DNA from: Amycolatopsis sp. NBRC 101858
GTDB taxonomy: Bacteria; Actinomycetota; Actinomycetes; Mycobacteriales; Pseudonocardiaceae
Assembly: GCF_030269325.1 (NCBI RefSeq)
Contig: NZ_BSTD01000001.1
Span: forward strand, 822,681-886,680
Length of the DNA stretch: 64,000 nucleotides
Direction: 5' to 3'
Positions within the stretch are counted from its first letter, which is position 1; each line of letters starts with the position of its first letter. The notes beneath the pieces are model-generated. The model was not told the DNA's origin and made no database searches. It was given only the letters and a program-made list of their open reading frames with translations. Below, piece by piece: positions 8,673 through 17,353 of the stretch. A program made the translations under genes and the position numbers.

Positions 8673-9341
8673 ATGCCCGTCGAGCCGCTCGCGGAAAGCG
8701 CATTCATCGGGGCCCTGCGCGGTCTTTCGGACCGCTACTGGGGCACGCACCCGTTCCACCGCCGGCTGCACGCGGGCGAGCTCGACGAGCACGGGCTGCG
8801 GATCTGGGCGGCCAACCGCTGGTACTACCAGTGTCAGCTGCCGCAGAAGGACGCGGCGATCATCAGCAACTGCCCGCTGCCGGAGATCCGGCGCCAGTGG
8901 CTCGACCGGATCGTCTACCACGACGGCGGTGGGCTCGAGCGGTGGCTGCGCCTGTGCGAGGCGGTCGGCCTGGAGCGCGACGAAGTTCTCGACGAACGGC
9001 ACGTCGCTCCCGGCGTCCGGTTCGCCGTCGACGCCTACGTGACTTTCGCGCGGACGAAGCCGTGGTGGGAGGCCGTCGCTTCCGGGCTCACCGAGATGTT
9101 CGCCGGGCACCTGATGCAGCAGCGCGTCGCCGACATGCTCGCGCACTACCCGTGGATCGCGCGGGCGGACCTCGACTACTTCACCAACCGCATCGACAAG
9201 GTCTCCGGCGAGGGCAAGGACACGCTCGACATCGTGGTCCGCCACTGCGTCACGCGCGAGCAGCAGGACCGCGCGATCGCCGCGCTGTCGTTCAAGTGCG
9301 ACGTCCTGTGGTCGATGCTCGACGCGATCGAGCGCGCATGA
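8673..9341 (+). CDS. pqqC: Pyrroloquinoline-quinone synthase PqqC
   Basis: A 222-residue cofactor-less oxidase that carries out the last ring closure and eight-electron oxidation giving PQQ. Conserved blocks are HPFHRRLHAGEL, NRWYYQCQLPQKDA with ISNCP near residues 50-70, and YHDGGG near 90, which together form the substrate pocket of the heme-oxygenase-like helical fold. The length is close to the usual 230-250. Its stop overlaps the pqqD start (ATGA), indicating coupled translation. Confidence 0.94.
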   Translation: MPVEPLAESAFIGALRGLSDRYWGTHPFHRRLHAGELDEHGLRIWAANRWYYQCQLPQKDAAIISNCPLPEIRRQWLDRIVYHDGGGLERWLRLCEAVGLERDEVLDERHVAPGVRFAVDAYVTFARTKPWWEAVASGLTEMFAGHLMQQRVADMLAHYPWIARADLDYFTNRIDKVSGEGKDTLDIVVRHCVTREQQDRAIAALSFKCDVLWSMLDAIERA

Positions 9342-9604
9342 TCGCCGCCGGCTCCGTTCCCGAGCTGCGCCGCGGCGTGCGGCTGTCGTTCGACCACGTC
9401 CGGGAGACGCACGTCCTGCTGTTCCCCGAAGGCGTGCTCGTCCCCAACGCCACCGCGGCCGCGGTGCTCGAACTCTGCGACGGCGCGCGAACCGTCACCG
9501 CCATCACCGCGGTGCTGGGCAAGCGCTTCAGCGGTGTCCGGGAGCAGGACGTCCTCGACGTGCTGGCCCGGCTGGGCGAACGGCGGGTCGTCGCATGGAC
9601 GTGA
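9338..9604 (+). CDS. pqqD: PQQ biosynthesis peptide chaperone PqqD
   Basis: An 88-residue RiPP recognition element that binds PqqA and presents it to PqqE. It shows the family pattern of a beta-rich N-terminus (VRLSFDHVRETHVLLFPEG) followed by NATAAAVLELCDG and a winged-helix tail ending ARLGERRVV. The ATG overlaps the pqqC stop, and the gene overlaps the start of pqqE by 10 nt in another frame. PqqD is separate here and not fused to PqqC or PqqE as in some other bacteria. Confidence 0.92.
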   Translation: MIAAGSVPELRRGVRLSFDHVRETHVLLFPEGVLVPNATAAAVLELCDGARTVTAITAVLGKRFSGVREQDVLDVLARLGERRVVAWT

Positions 9605-10659
9605 CCCCGCCGCTCGGGCTGCTGGCCGAGCTGACCCACCGCTGCCCGCTGCACTGTCCTTATTGCTCGAACCCGGTTTCGCTGATCTCCCGCGAGGCCG
9701 AACTGTCCACGGAGGACTGGATCTCCGTGTTCTCGCAAGCGCGTGAGCTGGGTGTGCTGCAGGTGCACATGTCCGGCGGCGAACCGCTGGCCCGGCCCGA
9801 CCTGCCGGCGTTGGTCGCGCACGCGAGTTCGCTCGGGTGCTACGTCAACCTCGTCACGTCCGGGCTCGGCTTGACGTCCGCGCGGCTCGACGAACTGGTG
9901 TCGCACGGACTCGCGCATGTCCAGCTGTCGGCGCAGGGCGCGACGCGGGAACGTTCGGACCTGCTGGCCGGCGCGCGGGCGTTCGACCACAAGCTCGCCG
10001 CGGCGGAGCTGGTGAAGGCGTCCGGGCTGCCGTTGTCGCTGAACGTGGTGCTGCACCGGCGCAACCACGACCAGCTGGCCGGGATCATCGAGCTGGCCGA
10101 GCGGATGGGCGCGGACCGCTTGGAGCTGGCGAACACGCAGTACTACGGCTGGGCGCTGCGCAACCGTGAGGCGTTGATGCCGACTCCGGCGCAACTCGCG
10201 GCGGCCGAGCCGGTGGTGCGCGCGGCCGTCTCGCGACTGCGCGGCACGATGGAGATCGTCTACGTCGTCGCCGACTACTACGAGCCGTATCCGAAGCCGT
10301 GCATGTACGGCTGGGGCGCGCGACAGCTGACGGTGGCGCCGGACGGCACCGTGCTGCCGTGCCCGGCGGCGTCGGCGATTTCGACGCTCTCGCTGTCCAA
10401 CGTCCGCGACACCCCGCTCGCCGAGATCTGGTACGACTCCTCGTCGTTCAACGCCTATCGCGGAGAGGACTGGATGAGCGAGCCGTGCCGCACGTGCGAC
10501 CGTCGCGGCGTCGACTTCGGCGGCTGCCGCTGCCAGGCGTTCCTGCTCACCGGCGATGCCGCGGCGACCGACCCCGTGTGTTCGCGATCGCCGCAGCACG
10601 AGGTCGTGGATCTCGTCTTGGCCCGGCCTCCGGAGACGGACCTGGTGATGCGCCGGTGA
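9595..10659 (+). CDS. pqqE: Radical SAM enzyme PqqE
   Basis: A 354-residue radical SAM/SPASM protein that makes the carbon-carbon cross-link between Glu and Tyr of PqqA. The SAM-cluster motif CxxxCxxC is at Cys17, Cys21 and Cys24 (THRCPLHCPYCSNP). The C-terminal SPASM region has cysteines in KPCMYGWG, VLPCPAA and EPCRTCDRRG, then GGCRCQAF, for the auxiliary iron-sulfur clusters. MSGGEPLARPD is the SAM-binding GGE motif. It follows the order of the operon and its stop overlaps the pqqB start. Confidence 0.95.
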   Translation: MDVTPPLGLLAELTHRCPLHCPYCSNPVSLISREAELSTEDWISVFSQARELGVLQVHMSGGEPLARPDLPALVAHASSLGCYVNLVTSGLGLTSARLDELVSHGLAHVQLSAQGATRERSDLLAGARAFDHKLAAAELVKASGLPLSLNVVLHRRNHDQLAGIIELAERMGADRLELANTQYYGWALRNREALMPTPAQLAAAEPVVRAAVSRLRGTMEIVYVVADYYEPYPKPCMYGWGARQLTVAPDGTVLPCPAASAISTLSLSNVRDTPLAEIWYDSSSFNAYRGEDWMSEPCRTCDRRGVDFGGCRCQAFLLTGDAAATDPVCSRSPQHEVVDLVLARPPETDLVMRR

Positions 10660-11483
10660 AGGTGATCCTGCTCGGCACCGCGGCGGGCGGCGGGTGTCCG
10701 CAGTGGAACTGCGCGTGCCGCCTGTGCACGGCCGGGCTGCCCCCGCGCACCCAGGACTGCGTCGCGATCAGCGCGGACGGCGCCGGCTGGTACCTGCTGA
10801 ACTGTTCCCCGGACATCCGGGCCCAGATCCTCGCCACTCCGCCGTTGCGCGCGGGGCCGGGCCCGCGCGAGATCCCCTTGCGCGGAGTGCTGCTGACCGA
10901 CGCCGAACTCGACCACACGCTGGGCCTGCTGATGCTGCGCGAGACTCGCGGGCTCCCGGTGTTCGCGCCGGACGCCGTGCTGGACGCGCTCTCGCCGTTG
11001 CGCGCGATCGTCGACGGCTACGGCGGCTGGACGTCCCTCGTGGACCTGCCCGGACTGCGGGTCGATGTGCTGCCGGTGAGCGACAAGAAACCGAAGTACG
11101 CCCCGCCCGGTGGGGAGGGCCCGTGGGTCGTCGCCTACCGCGTCACGGATCTGCGGACCGGCGGCGTGCTGGTGTACGCGCCGTGCCTGAAGAGCTGGCC
11201 CGACGAGTTCGATTCCTTTGTCGAGGGTGCTTCGCTGGTGCTGCTGGACGGAACGTTCCACGCACCGGACGAGATGGCCGGCGTCGGCGGGCCGGACCAG
11301 CTCGCGATGGGGCACCTGCCGATCACCGCGAGCCTGGCCCGGATCGCCGGGCGGCCAGGGCTCTGGGCGTTCACGCACCTCAACAACACGAACCCGGTGC
11401 TGGCCCCGGCGTCGCCCGAGCACGCGGCCGTGCTGTCCGCCGGCGCGCTGCTCCCGGCGGACGGCACCGAGTTTTCGCTCTAG
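10656..11483 (+). CDS. pqqB: PQQ biosynthesis protein PqqB
   Basis: A 275-residue member of the metallo-beta-lactamase superfamily thought to hydroxylate the cross-linked tyrosine before ring closure by PqqC. It begins VKVILLGTAAGGGCPQWNC, the PqqB signature, and has TDAELDHTLGLL where hydrolases of the fold have HxHxDH, as expected of PqqB. MGHLPIT and HLNNTNPVL are further metal or substrate blocks. It starts with GTG overlapping the pqqE stop. Its TAG stop shares the tetranucleotide CTAG with the stop of the convergent aldo/keto reductase. Confidence 0.94.
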   Translation: MKVILLGTAAGGGCPQWNCACRLCTAGLPPRTQDCVAISADGAGWYLLNCSPDIRAQILATPPLRAGPGPREIPLRGVLLTDAELDHTLGLLMLRETRGLPVFAPDAVLDALSPLRAIVDGYGGWTSLVDLPGLRVDVLPVSDKKPKYAPPGGEGPWVVAYRVTDLRTGGVLVYAPCLKSWPDEFDSFVEGASLVLLDGTFHAPDEMAGVGGPDQLAMGHLPITASLARIAGRPGLWAFTHLNNTNPVLAPASPEHAAVLSAGALLPADGTEFSL

Positions 11484-12430
11484 GCGATCCCCTCCGGAGC
11501 AGCGCCGGCCACCTGGACGGCGTCGGCGGTGATGCGGTCGATTTCGGCCAAGTCATCCGACGTCAGCTCGACGTCCGCGGCGGCAACGCTCGCCTCGATG
11601 TGCTTCGGCTGCCGCGCGCCGACGATGGCGGCGTGCACCCCGGGCCGCGCGAGCGTCCAGGCGATGGCGAGTTGCCCGACCTGGAGACCGCGCCGGGCGG
11701 CGAACGCCTGGAGCTCGTCGACAATCTTGAGGTTGCGGCGCAGGTTGTCACCCTGGAAGGCGCTCGACTTCGAGCGCCAGTCGGTGGGTTCGAACGTCGT
11801 GTCCGGGGTGAGCGCGCCGGTGAGCAGGCCGCTGCCGAGCGGGCTGTAGACGAAGACGCCGAGGTCGCGCGCGCGAGCGTAGGGCAGCGGGTCGGTCTCG
11901 ATGCCGCGGCGGAACAGGTGGTAGGGCGGCTGCAGTGTCTCCGCCACGCCGAGGTCCGCCAGCTGTCCGGCGTTGTAGTTCGAGACGCCGACGTGCCGGA
12001 CCTTGCCGGCGTCGACGAACTCCCGCAGCAGCCCGGCGACGTCCGCGGCCGGAGTGTCCGGGTCGGGCCAGTGCACCTGGTAGAGGTCGATGTGGTCGCG
12101 GCGCAGGTTGCGCAGGCTCTGGTCGAGGCCCTGGGTCAGCCACGCGCGGCGGGAGTCGCGCGGCCGTTCGGCGCGCGGGTTGATGCCGCCCTTGGTCGCG
12201 ACGACGATGTCCGATTGCGTGCGCAGTGCGCGGCCGAGCAGCACTTCGGAGCGGCCGCGACCGTACGCCTGCGCGGTGTCGAAGAAGTTCACGCCGAGGT
12301 CGCGGGCGCGGTGGATGGCCGCGATCGCGGTGTCCTCGTCGAAGGTGCCCCAGTCGCCGCCGAGCTGCCAGGTGCCGAAGGCGATCTTCGACACTTCCAG
12401 GCCGCTGCGGCCTAAGATCGTCATACGCAT
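11480..12430 (-). CDS. Aldo/keto reductase
   Basis: A 316-residue NADPH-dependent aldo/keto reductase. The catalytic tetrad is visible: Asp in NFFDTAQAYG, the Tyr of AYG, Lys in IVVATKGG, and His in YQVHWPDPD. The C-terminal AIVGARQPKHIEA binds NADPH. Physiological substrates of this group are unspecific aldehydes and ketones. ATG at 12430 or 12424 (MRMTILG) is the start. It is convergent with pqqB and overlaps it by 4 nt at the stops, and it is divergent from the HTH regulator at 12527, which may control it. Confidence 0.9.
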   Translation of the reverse strand: MRMTILGRSGLEVSKIAFGTWQLGGDWGTFDEDTAIAAIHRARDLGVNFFDTAQAYGRGRSEVLLGRALRTQSDIVVATKGGINPRAERPRDSRRAWLTQGLDQSLRNLRRDHIDLYQVHWPDPDTPAADVAGLLREFVDAGKVRHVGVSNYNAGQLADLGVAETLQPPYHLFRRGIETDPLPYARARDLGVFVYSPLGSGLLTGALTPDTTFEPTDWRSKSSAFQGDNLRRNLKIVDELQAFAARRGLQVGQLAIAWTLARPGVHAAIVGARQPKHIEASVAAADVELTSDDLAEIDRITADAVQVAGAAPEGIA

Positions 12431-12526
12431 GCGTCCAGCACAGCACAGACGTCGGATCACTGGGGCGATCTTCCCGGCCAACGAGACCCCCAAATAACTC
12501 TTTGACGGTTGTGCCAGACTGGCGTC

Positions 12527-13051
12527 ATGCCCCACGACAACCTGCGCGTACTGGCGCACCCGCTGCGCATGCGGATCCTGTCGCTCCTGACGGGAACGGC
12601 GATGAGCGCGGCCGAGGCGGCGCGCGAGCTGGGCGAAACGCAGGCGAACACCAGCTACCACCTGCGCCGCCTGCACGAAGCAGGCCTCCTGGACGTCGCG
12701 GAGGAAGTCACCATCCGCGGCGGCCGCGCAAAGCGCTACCGCCACGACCCGGAGTCGGGCCGCCGCTTGACGACGCGCAACCCGGCGGAGGAGCAACTGC
12801 TGACGAAGGCAGTCGCGGGCGAGCTGCTGCGGCGGGCAGGTTCCCGGGCCCCCGGCCGGCGAGCGTCGCTGACGGACGCGGAGCTGTGGGTGGCCCCCTC
12901 GATCTGGGCCCGCCTCCTGGAGCGGGCATCAGAGCTGAGCCAGGACCTCCACGCGGCGGCCCAACCCCCGCGATCCCCGGGGACAGTCCGGGTCAGCGCG
13001 AGTGTGGCGCTGTTCGAACTCGCGGACGCGGGTACTGAGGAAGCTCGGTGA
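12527..13051 (+). CDS. Helix-turn-helix (ArsR-like) transcriptional regulator
   Basis: A 174-residue regulator with one N-terminal winged helix: VLAHPLRMRILSLLTG, then MSAAEAARELGETQANTSYH as the recognition helix-turn-helix, then LRRLHEAGLLDV. The C-terminal half is Arg/Ala-rich with no clear ligand domain and no metal-binding cysteines, so it is not a classical metal sensor. The ATG at 12527 places the HTH correctly. It precedes an MFS exporter on the same strand by 196 bp, an arrangement common for drug-responsive regulators; that link is inference. Confidence 0.8.
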   Translation: MPHDNLRVLAHPLRMRILSLLTGTAMSAAEAARELGETQANTSYHLRRLHEAGLLDVAEEVTIRGGRAKRYRHDPESGRRLTTRNPAEEQLLTKAVAGELLRRAGSRAPGRRASLTDAELWVAPSIWARLLERASELSQDLHAAAQPPRSPGTVRVSASVALFELADAGTEEAR

Positions 13052-13247
13052 GTGTGCCAGCGGGAGACGGGTTGCCGCGCAAGTCCGGTTCCGCCGCCGC
13101 GCCAACGTTGCCAAAGGGCGAACTCAGCGCCGCCGTCGCCGCGACCCGCCAACTCTCGTCACCGCGCGAGCCCAGCCGCCGATCCGCGTCCCACCGCCGC
13201 CATCGCGGCCGCTCGCTCTCCCGCACCGTCCCTCCGGAGCCGCTCCC

Positions 13248-14480
13248 ATGACCTCCCCACTCCTCGCCCCGCTGCGCGAACCTCGCTTCCGCGCCCTCGT
13301 CACCGGGCGGACCTTCGCCGACTTCGCCAACGCCGTCGCGCCCTTCGCGCTGGCCTTCGCCGTCGTCGACTTGACCGGGTCGGCCGTGGATCTCGGGATC
13401 GTCGTCGGGGCGCGGTCGATCGCCAACGTGCTGCTCATCCTGTTCGGCGGGATGCTCGCCGACCGGCTGCCGCGGTCGGTGATCCTGCAGGGCACCGAGA
13501 CTGCTGCCGCGCTCACGCAGGCCGCCATCGCCGCGAGCGTCCTCTGCGGGTTCGCCTCCATCCCGTTGCTGGTCGGGCTCAGCCTGGTCAACGGCGCCGT
13601 CTCGGCCATCTCGCTGCCCGCGGCCGCGTCGCTCACGCCGTTGACCGTGTCCTCGCCGCTGCTCGCCCAGGCGAACGCGCTGGCCCGGCTGCTCTCCAAC
13701 GCCGGCCGCATCGCCGGCGCCGGGCTCGCCGGGATCCTCGTCGCGTTCGCCGGCTCCGGGTGGGCGCTCGCCGGAAACGCCGTCCTGTTCCTCGCCGCCG
13801 CGCTCTCCTACCGCCGGATCCGTCTCCCGCGCGGCGAGCGGATCCCCGGCAGCCGCCCCCTCAGCGAGCTCGCGGAAGGCTGGCGGGAGTTCCGCACCCG
13901 CTCGTGGGTGTGGATGGTGGTACTGCAGTTCATGATCGTCAACGCGGTGAACGCGGGCGCGCTCCGGGTGATCGGCCCGCTGGTCGCCGACGACACGTTC
14001 GGCCGCACCGGCTGGGGTCTTGCACTGGCGGTGCAAACCGCCGGGGCGCTGCTCGGCGGCTTCGTCGCCGCGCGGTGGCAGCCCCGGCGGATGCTGCTGG
14101 TCGGCGTCGCGCTGGTCGTGGTCGACGCGCTGCCGATGCTCGCGCTCGGGCAGACGCCGTACCTGCTGCCGCTGCTGCTCGCGATGTTCCTCGCGGGCGT
14201 CGCGATCGAGCAGTTCGGGGTCGCGTGGGACGTCTCGCTGCAGGAGAACGTGCCGCCCGAGAAGCTCGCCCGCGTCTACTCCTACGACATGCTCGGCTCG
14301 TTCATCGCGATGCCGCTCGGCCAGATCGCGGCCGGTCCGCTGGCCGAGCACGCCGGCCGTTCGGCGACGCTCTTCGGCGGCGCGGCCCTGATCGTCGGCG
14401 CGACGGCGGTCGTGCTGCTCAACCCGCAGGTGCGCGGGCTGGTCCGCCACGCACCGGTCAGCCCGGGCGCACCAGGATGA
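13248..14480 (+). CDS. MFS transporter (drug/metabolite exporter)
   Basis: A 410-residue integral membrane protein with about 12 hydrophobic segments. It has the MFS loop motif GGMLADRLPRSVI between helices 2 and 3 and a central hydrophilic loop near residue 200. It resembles the enterobactin-exporter-like/MFS_3 family of exporters. The ATG at 13248 is chosen because the sequence upstream lacks membrane character and the family starts with LREPRFR. The 196 bp before it shows no gene. Its end overlaps the convergent MaoC gene by 23 nt. Confidence 0.88.
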   Translation: MTSPLLAPLREPRFRALVTGRTFADFANAVAPFALAFAVVDLTGSAVDLGIVVGARSIANVLLILFGGMLADRLPRSVILQGTETAAALTQAAIAASVLCGFASIPLLVGLSLVNGAVSAISLPAAASLTPLTVSSPLLAQANALARLLSNAGRIAGAGLAGILVAFAGSGWALAGNAVLFLAAALSYRRIRLPRGERIPGSRPLSELAEGWREFRTRSWVWMVVLQFMIVNAVNAGALRVIGPLVADDTFGRTGWGLALAVQTAGALLGGFVAARWQPRRMLLVGVALVVVDALPMLALGQTPYLLPLLLAMFLAGVAIEQFGVAWDVSLQENVPPEKLARVYSYDMLGSFIAMPLGQIAAGPLAEHAGRSATLFGGAALIVGATAVVLLNPQVRGLVRHAPVSPGAPG

Positions 14481-14910
14481 GGTTCAGCAGGCTCGCGCTG
14501 AAGACGACGTCGTCTTCGGCGTCGACGAACTCGACCTGCGTGCGCACCAGCCCCCGGTCCGGCTTCGAGCGCGAGAGCCGGGCCTCGGTGACAGTGGCTC
14601 GCAGCCGCAGCACCGAGCCCGGCCGCACCGGCCGCGGCCACCGCAGCTCATCGACGCCCGGACTGCCCAGACTGGACACAGTGGACAGGTAGGGGTCGGC
14701 GTAGAGCCGCATCATCAGGCTCGCGGTGTGCCAGCCGCTGGCGATCAGCCCGCCGAAGGGCCCGTCCGCCGCGGCGACGGCGTCGACGTGAAAGCTCTGC
14801 GGGTCATAGCGGCGAGCGAAGTCGAGGATGTCGGCCTCGGTCACCTCGACGCTGCCGCAATCGTGGGTCGTGCCCCGCACGTAGTCCTCGAAGTAGCGAT
14901 CACTGGTCAT
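14458..14910 (-). CDS. MaoC-like (R)-specific enoyl-CoA hydratase
   Basis: A 150-residue single hot-dog domain of the MaoC dehydratase family. The catalytic Asp/His pattern is DFARRYDPQSFHVD (residues about 31-44), and IASGWHTASLMMRL follows as the conserved second helix region. ELRWPRPVRPGSVL is also typical. It hydrates 2-enoyl-CoA thioesters. It stands alone between the MFS gene and an ArsR-type regulator that is divergent from it, so regulation by that protein is possible. Confidence 0.88.
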   Translation of the reverse strand: MTSDRYFEDYVRGTTHDCGSVEVTEADILDFARRYDPQSFHVDAVAAADGPFGGLIASGWHTASLMMRLYADPYLSTVSSLGSPGVDELRWPRPVRPGSVLRLRATVTEARLSRSKPDRGLVRTQVEFVDAEDDVVFSASLLNLILVRPG

Positions 14911-14967
14911 GGGGCGCAGGGTGCCACAGAAATGCTTCGATCCGGAGCGAACGGTTAGCCTGCCGGC

Positions 14968-15645
14968 ATGGTCGCCGAGCCCGACATCGCCGCGGTCGCG
15001 CAGGCGATCGGCGAACCGGCCCGAGCAGCGATGCTCCTGCAGCTGATGGACGGCGACGCGCACTCCGCCCGGGCCTTGGCAACGGTCGCCGGGGTCGCGC
15101 CCTCCACGGCGAGCACTCACCTGCGCCGCCTGTGCGACGCGGGCTTGGTGGTCGTGACCGACGCCGGCCGCCAACGGCTGCACCGCCTCGCGGGACCGGA
15201 GGTGGCCCAGCTGGTGGAGGCACTGGCGGCGCTCGCGCCGCCTCGGCTGCCCGCACGACTCCAGCCCGATCCGCCGTCGGGGCCCTTGCTGCTGGCTCGG
15301 GCGTGTTACGGGCACCTGGCCGGACAGCTGAGGATCGACCTGGCCGTGCTGCTGCGGAAACACGGGGTGGTCGACGAGCTGGCCCCCGGCGCGACCGGCG
15401 CGGTGCGCACCTTCGACCATCCGCTGCTGGCGGCGCTCGGGATCACCGAGCTGCGCGGGACCGGACCGGCGGTGCGCGCGTGCCTCGACTGGTCGCACGG
15501 CACCGCTCATCTCGCGGGAGCCCTGGGGACCGCGTTGCTGACGGCATTGCTCGACGAGGGATGGGTACGCCGCCGCCCGGGCGGACGCGCGTTGCGGGTG
15601 ACGGAAGCAGGACGGCGAAGGCTCGGCGAATGTGGAGTCGACTGA
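14968..15645 (+). CDS. ArsR family transcriptional regulator
   Basis: A 225-residue regulator. The N-terminal winged helix comprises AIGEPARAAMLLQLMDG, SARALATVAGVAPSTASTHL and RRLCDAGLVVVTDAGRQRLH, which is the ArsR core. Unlike short ArsR proteins it has an extra domain of about 120 residues (ACYGHLAGQLRIDLAVLL and ELRGTGPAVRACLDWS). That tail is seen in ArsR-type regulators beside antibiotic or small-molecule genes; it contains a Cys in ARACYGHL. It is divergent from the MaoC hydratase with 57 bp between starts. Confidence 0.87.
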   Translation: MVAEPDIAAVAQAIGEPARAAMLLQLMDGDAHSARALATVAGVAPSTASTHLRRLCDAGLVVVTDAGRQRLHRLAGPEVAQLVEALAALAPPRLPARLQPDPPSGPLLLARACYGHLAGQLRIDLAVLLRKHGVVDELAPGATGAVRTFDHPLLAALGITELRGTGPAVRACLDWSHGTAHLAGALGTALLTALLDEGWVRRRPGGRALRVTEAGRRRLGECGVD

Positions 15646-15654
15646 TCGCGCGTG

Positions 15655-15912
15655 TCAGCGGCCCGCGTGTGGTTCCGGGGTCAGGTCGCGGTGGCCGTCG
15701 ATGCGCCACCAGCTCTCCAGTGTCTCCCTCAACGCCTTCAGCAGCTCGCCACCTATTTCCAAGGGGACCAGAGCGGCCTTGCCGTCGTCGACCCGGAGCG
15801 CCGCGGTCAAGCGGTCACCCTGCTCGATCAGGCCCACCACCACCCGGGTCGACTGTCCTGCGACGTCCACGGTCGGAATGGCGCGCTCGTACCGCCAGCC
15901 TTCAGCGTTCAC
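15655..15912 (-). CDS. Small hypothetical protein
   Basis: An 85-residue acidic protein that I do not recognise. It starts with GTG and reads VNAEGWRYERAIPTVDVAGQ, then alternates beta-type segments (STRVVVGLIEQGDRLTAALR) with a helical end LLKALRETLESWWRIDG. Its strict high-GC third positions on the minus strand suggest a real gene; the plus-strand frames there do not read as protein. It ends 10 nt after the convergent ArsR gene. No function is proposed. Confidence 0.6.
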   Translation of the reverse strand: MNAEGWRYERAIPTVDVAGQSTRVVVGLIEQGDRLTAALRVDDGKAALVPLEIGGELLKALRETLESWWRIDGHRDLTPEPHAGR

Positions 15913-15970
15913 CCGGCCGACAGTGGCACAGCTTTCCCCGCCCCGGCCCGGGTTTCACCCTCACGTGTGG

Positions 15971-17353
15971 TCAGGCCGTCGCCCAGGGCCGCACTTCCTC
16001 CAGGAGCTTCGCCACCGCCAGCACGAGGTCGTCCGAGTGCCGCGGCCCGACGATCTGCAGGCCCACCGGCAACCCCGCCGACGTGTGGCCGGCCGGCACG
16101 CTGATCGCCGGCTGCTGGGTCATGTTGAACGGGTAGGTGAACGGCGTCCACTCCGGCCACTCGCTCAGCCCGCTGCCCGGCGGCACGTCGTGCCCGGCCT
16201 CGAACGCGGCAATCGGGACGGTCGGGGTGATCAGCACGTCGTAGCGCGTGTGGAACTCGCCCATGAGGATGCCGAGCGCCGCGCGCTCGGCGGTCGCGTC
16301 GAGGTAGTCACTCGCGGACCACGTCTTGCCCAGCTCCCAGACCTTGCGCAGGCCCGGGTCGGTGCGGTCCGCGGAACCCGGCGGGAACGAGTCGAGCAGC
16401 TTCGCCGCCCCGGACGACCACAGGATGTCGAACGCCGGCTTGGGATCGGCGAACCCCGGATCGGTCTCCTCGATGTGCAGCCCCGCGTCACCGAGCGCGC
16501 GCACCGCCGCCGCGACGATCGCGGCGATCTCCGGGTCGACATCGACGTACCCGAGCGTCGGCGAGAACGCCGCGATCAGGCCGCGGACGTCCCGGCGGAC
16601 AGCCTCGCGGAACGACGCCACCGGCGGCGCGAGCGCGGCCGGGTCGCGGTAATCGGGCGTGGACAGGACGTCCAGCAGCAGCGCGGTGTCGTCCACCGAC
16701 CGCGCCATCGGACCGGCGTGCGACAGCGGGCCGAACGGGCTCGCCGGGTAGAGCGGGATCCGGCCGTGGGTCGGCTTGAGCCCGACGATCCCGCAGAACG
16801 ACGCCGGGATCCGCACCGAGCCGCCGCCGTCGGTGCCGACGGACAGTTCGCCCATCCCCCCCGCAACCGCCGCGGCACTCCCGCCGCTCGACCCGCCCGC
16901 CGTCTTCGACGGGTCCGCCGGGTTGCGCGTGATGCCCCGCAGCGGGCTGTCGGTGACGCCCTTCCACGCGATCTCGGGCGTGGTGGTCTTGCCCAGCACG
17001 ACCAGGCCGGCCTCGCGCATCCGCGCGGCGACCGGGCTGTCGACGTCCCACGGCTGGTCCGGGTCGATGCTCTTCGAGCCCCGGACGGTCGGCCAGCCCT
17101 GGGTCAGGAACATGTCCTTGATCGAGGACGGCACACCGTCGAGCCAGCCGATCGGGTTGCCGTCCCGCCAGCGGACCTCGGACGCCTTGGCCTGTTCCAG
17201 CGCCCGATCGGCGTCGACGAGGCAGTACGCGTTGCACTCGCCGTCGCGGTCCTCGATGGCCTGCAGCGCGTTCTGCGTCGCCTCGATCGGTGAGAGCTCA
17301 CCGGTCGCGTAGGCGGCGACGAGCTCGCTGGCGGTCAGCATCCTGTCGTTCAT
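15971..17353 (-). CDS. Amidase (amidase signature family)
   Basis: A 460-residue amide hydrolase of the amidase signature family. The Ser-cisSer-Lys triad is visible: Lys79 in SSIKDMF, the GGSSGGS loop at 153-159, and the nucleophile Ser179 in GTDGGGSVRIP. GLKPTHGRIP and GPMARSVDD follow as family blocks. The start MNDRML is 4 nt inside the end of the D-2-hydroxyacid dehydrogenase gene, so the two form an operon. Next to maleate-isomerase-like genes it may release ammonia from an amide intermediate such as a maleamate-type acid; that substrate is inference only. Confidence 0.92.
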   Translation of the reverse strand: MNDRMLTASELVAAYATGELSPIEATQNALQAIEDRDGECNAYCLVDADRALEQAKASEVRWRDGNPIGWLDGVPSSIKDMFLTQGWPTVRGSKSIDPDQPWDVDSPVAARMREAGLVVLGKTTTPEIAWKGVTDSPLRGITRNPADPSKTAGGSSGGSAAAVAGGMGELSVGTDGGGSVRIPASFCGIVGLKPTHGRIPLYPASPFGPLSHAGPMARSVDDTALLLDVLSTPDYRDPAALAPPVASFREAVRRDVRGLIAAFSPTLGYVDVDPEIAAIVAAAVRALGDAGLHIEETDPGFADPKPAFDILWSSGAAKLLDSFPPGSADRTDPGLRKVWELGKTWSASDYLDATAERAALGILMGEFHTRYDVLITPTVPIAAFEAGHDVPPGSGLSEWPEWTPFTYPFNMTQQPAISVPAGHTSAGLPVGLQIVGPRHSDDLVLAVAKLLEEVRPWATA

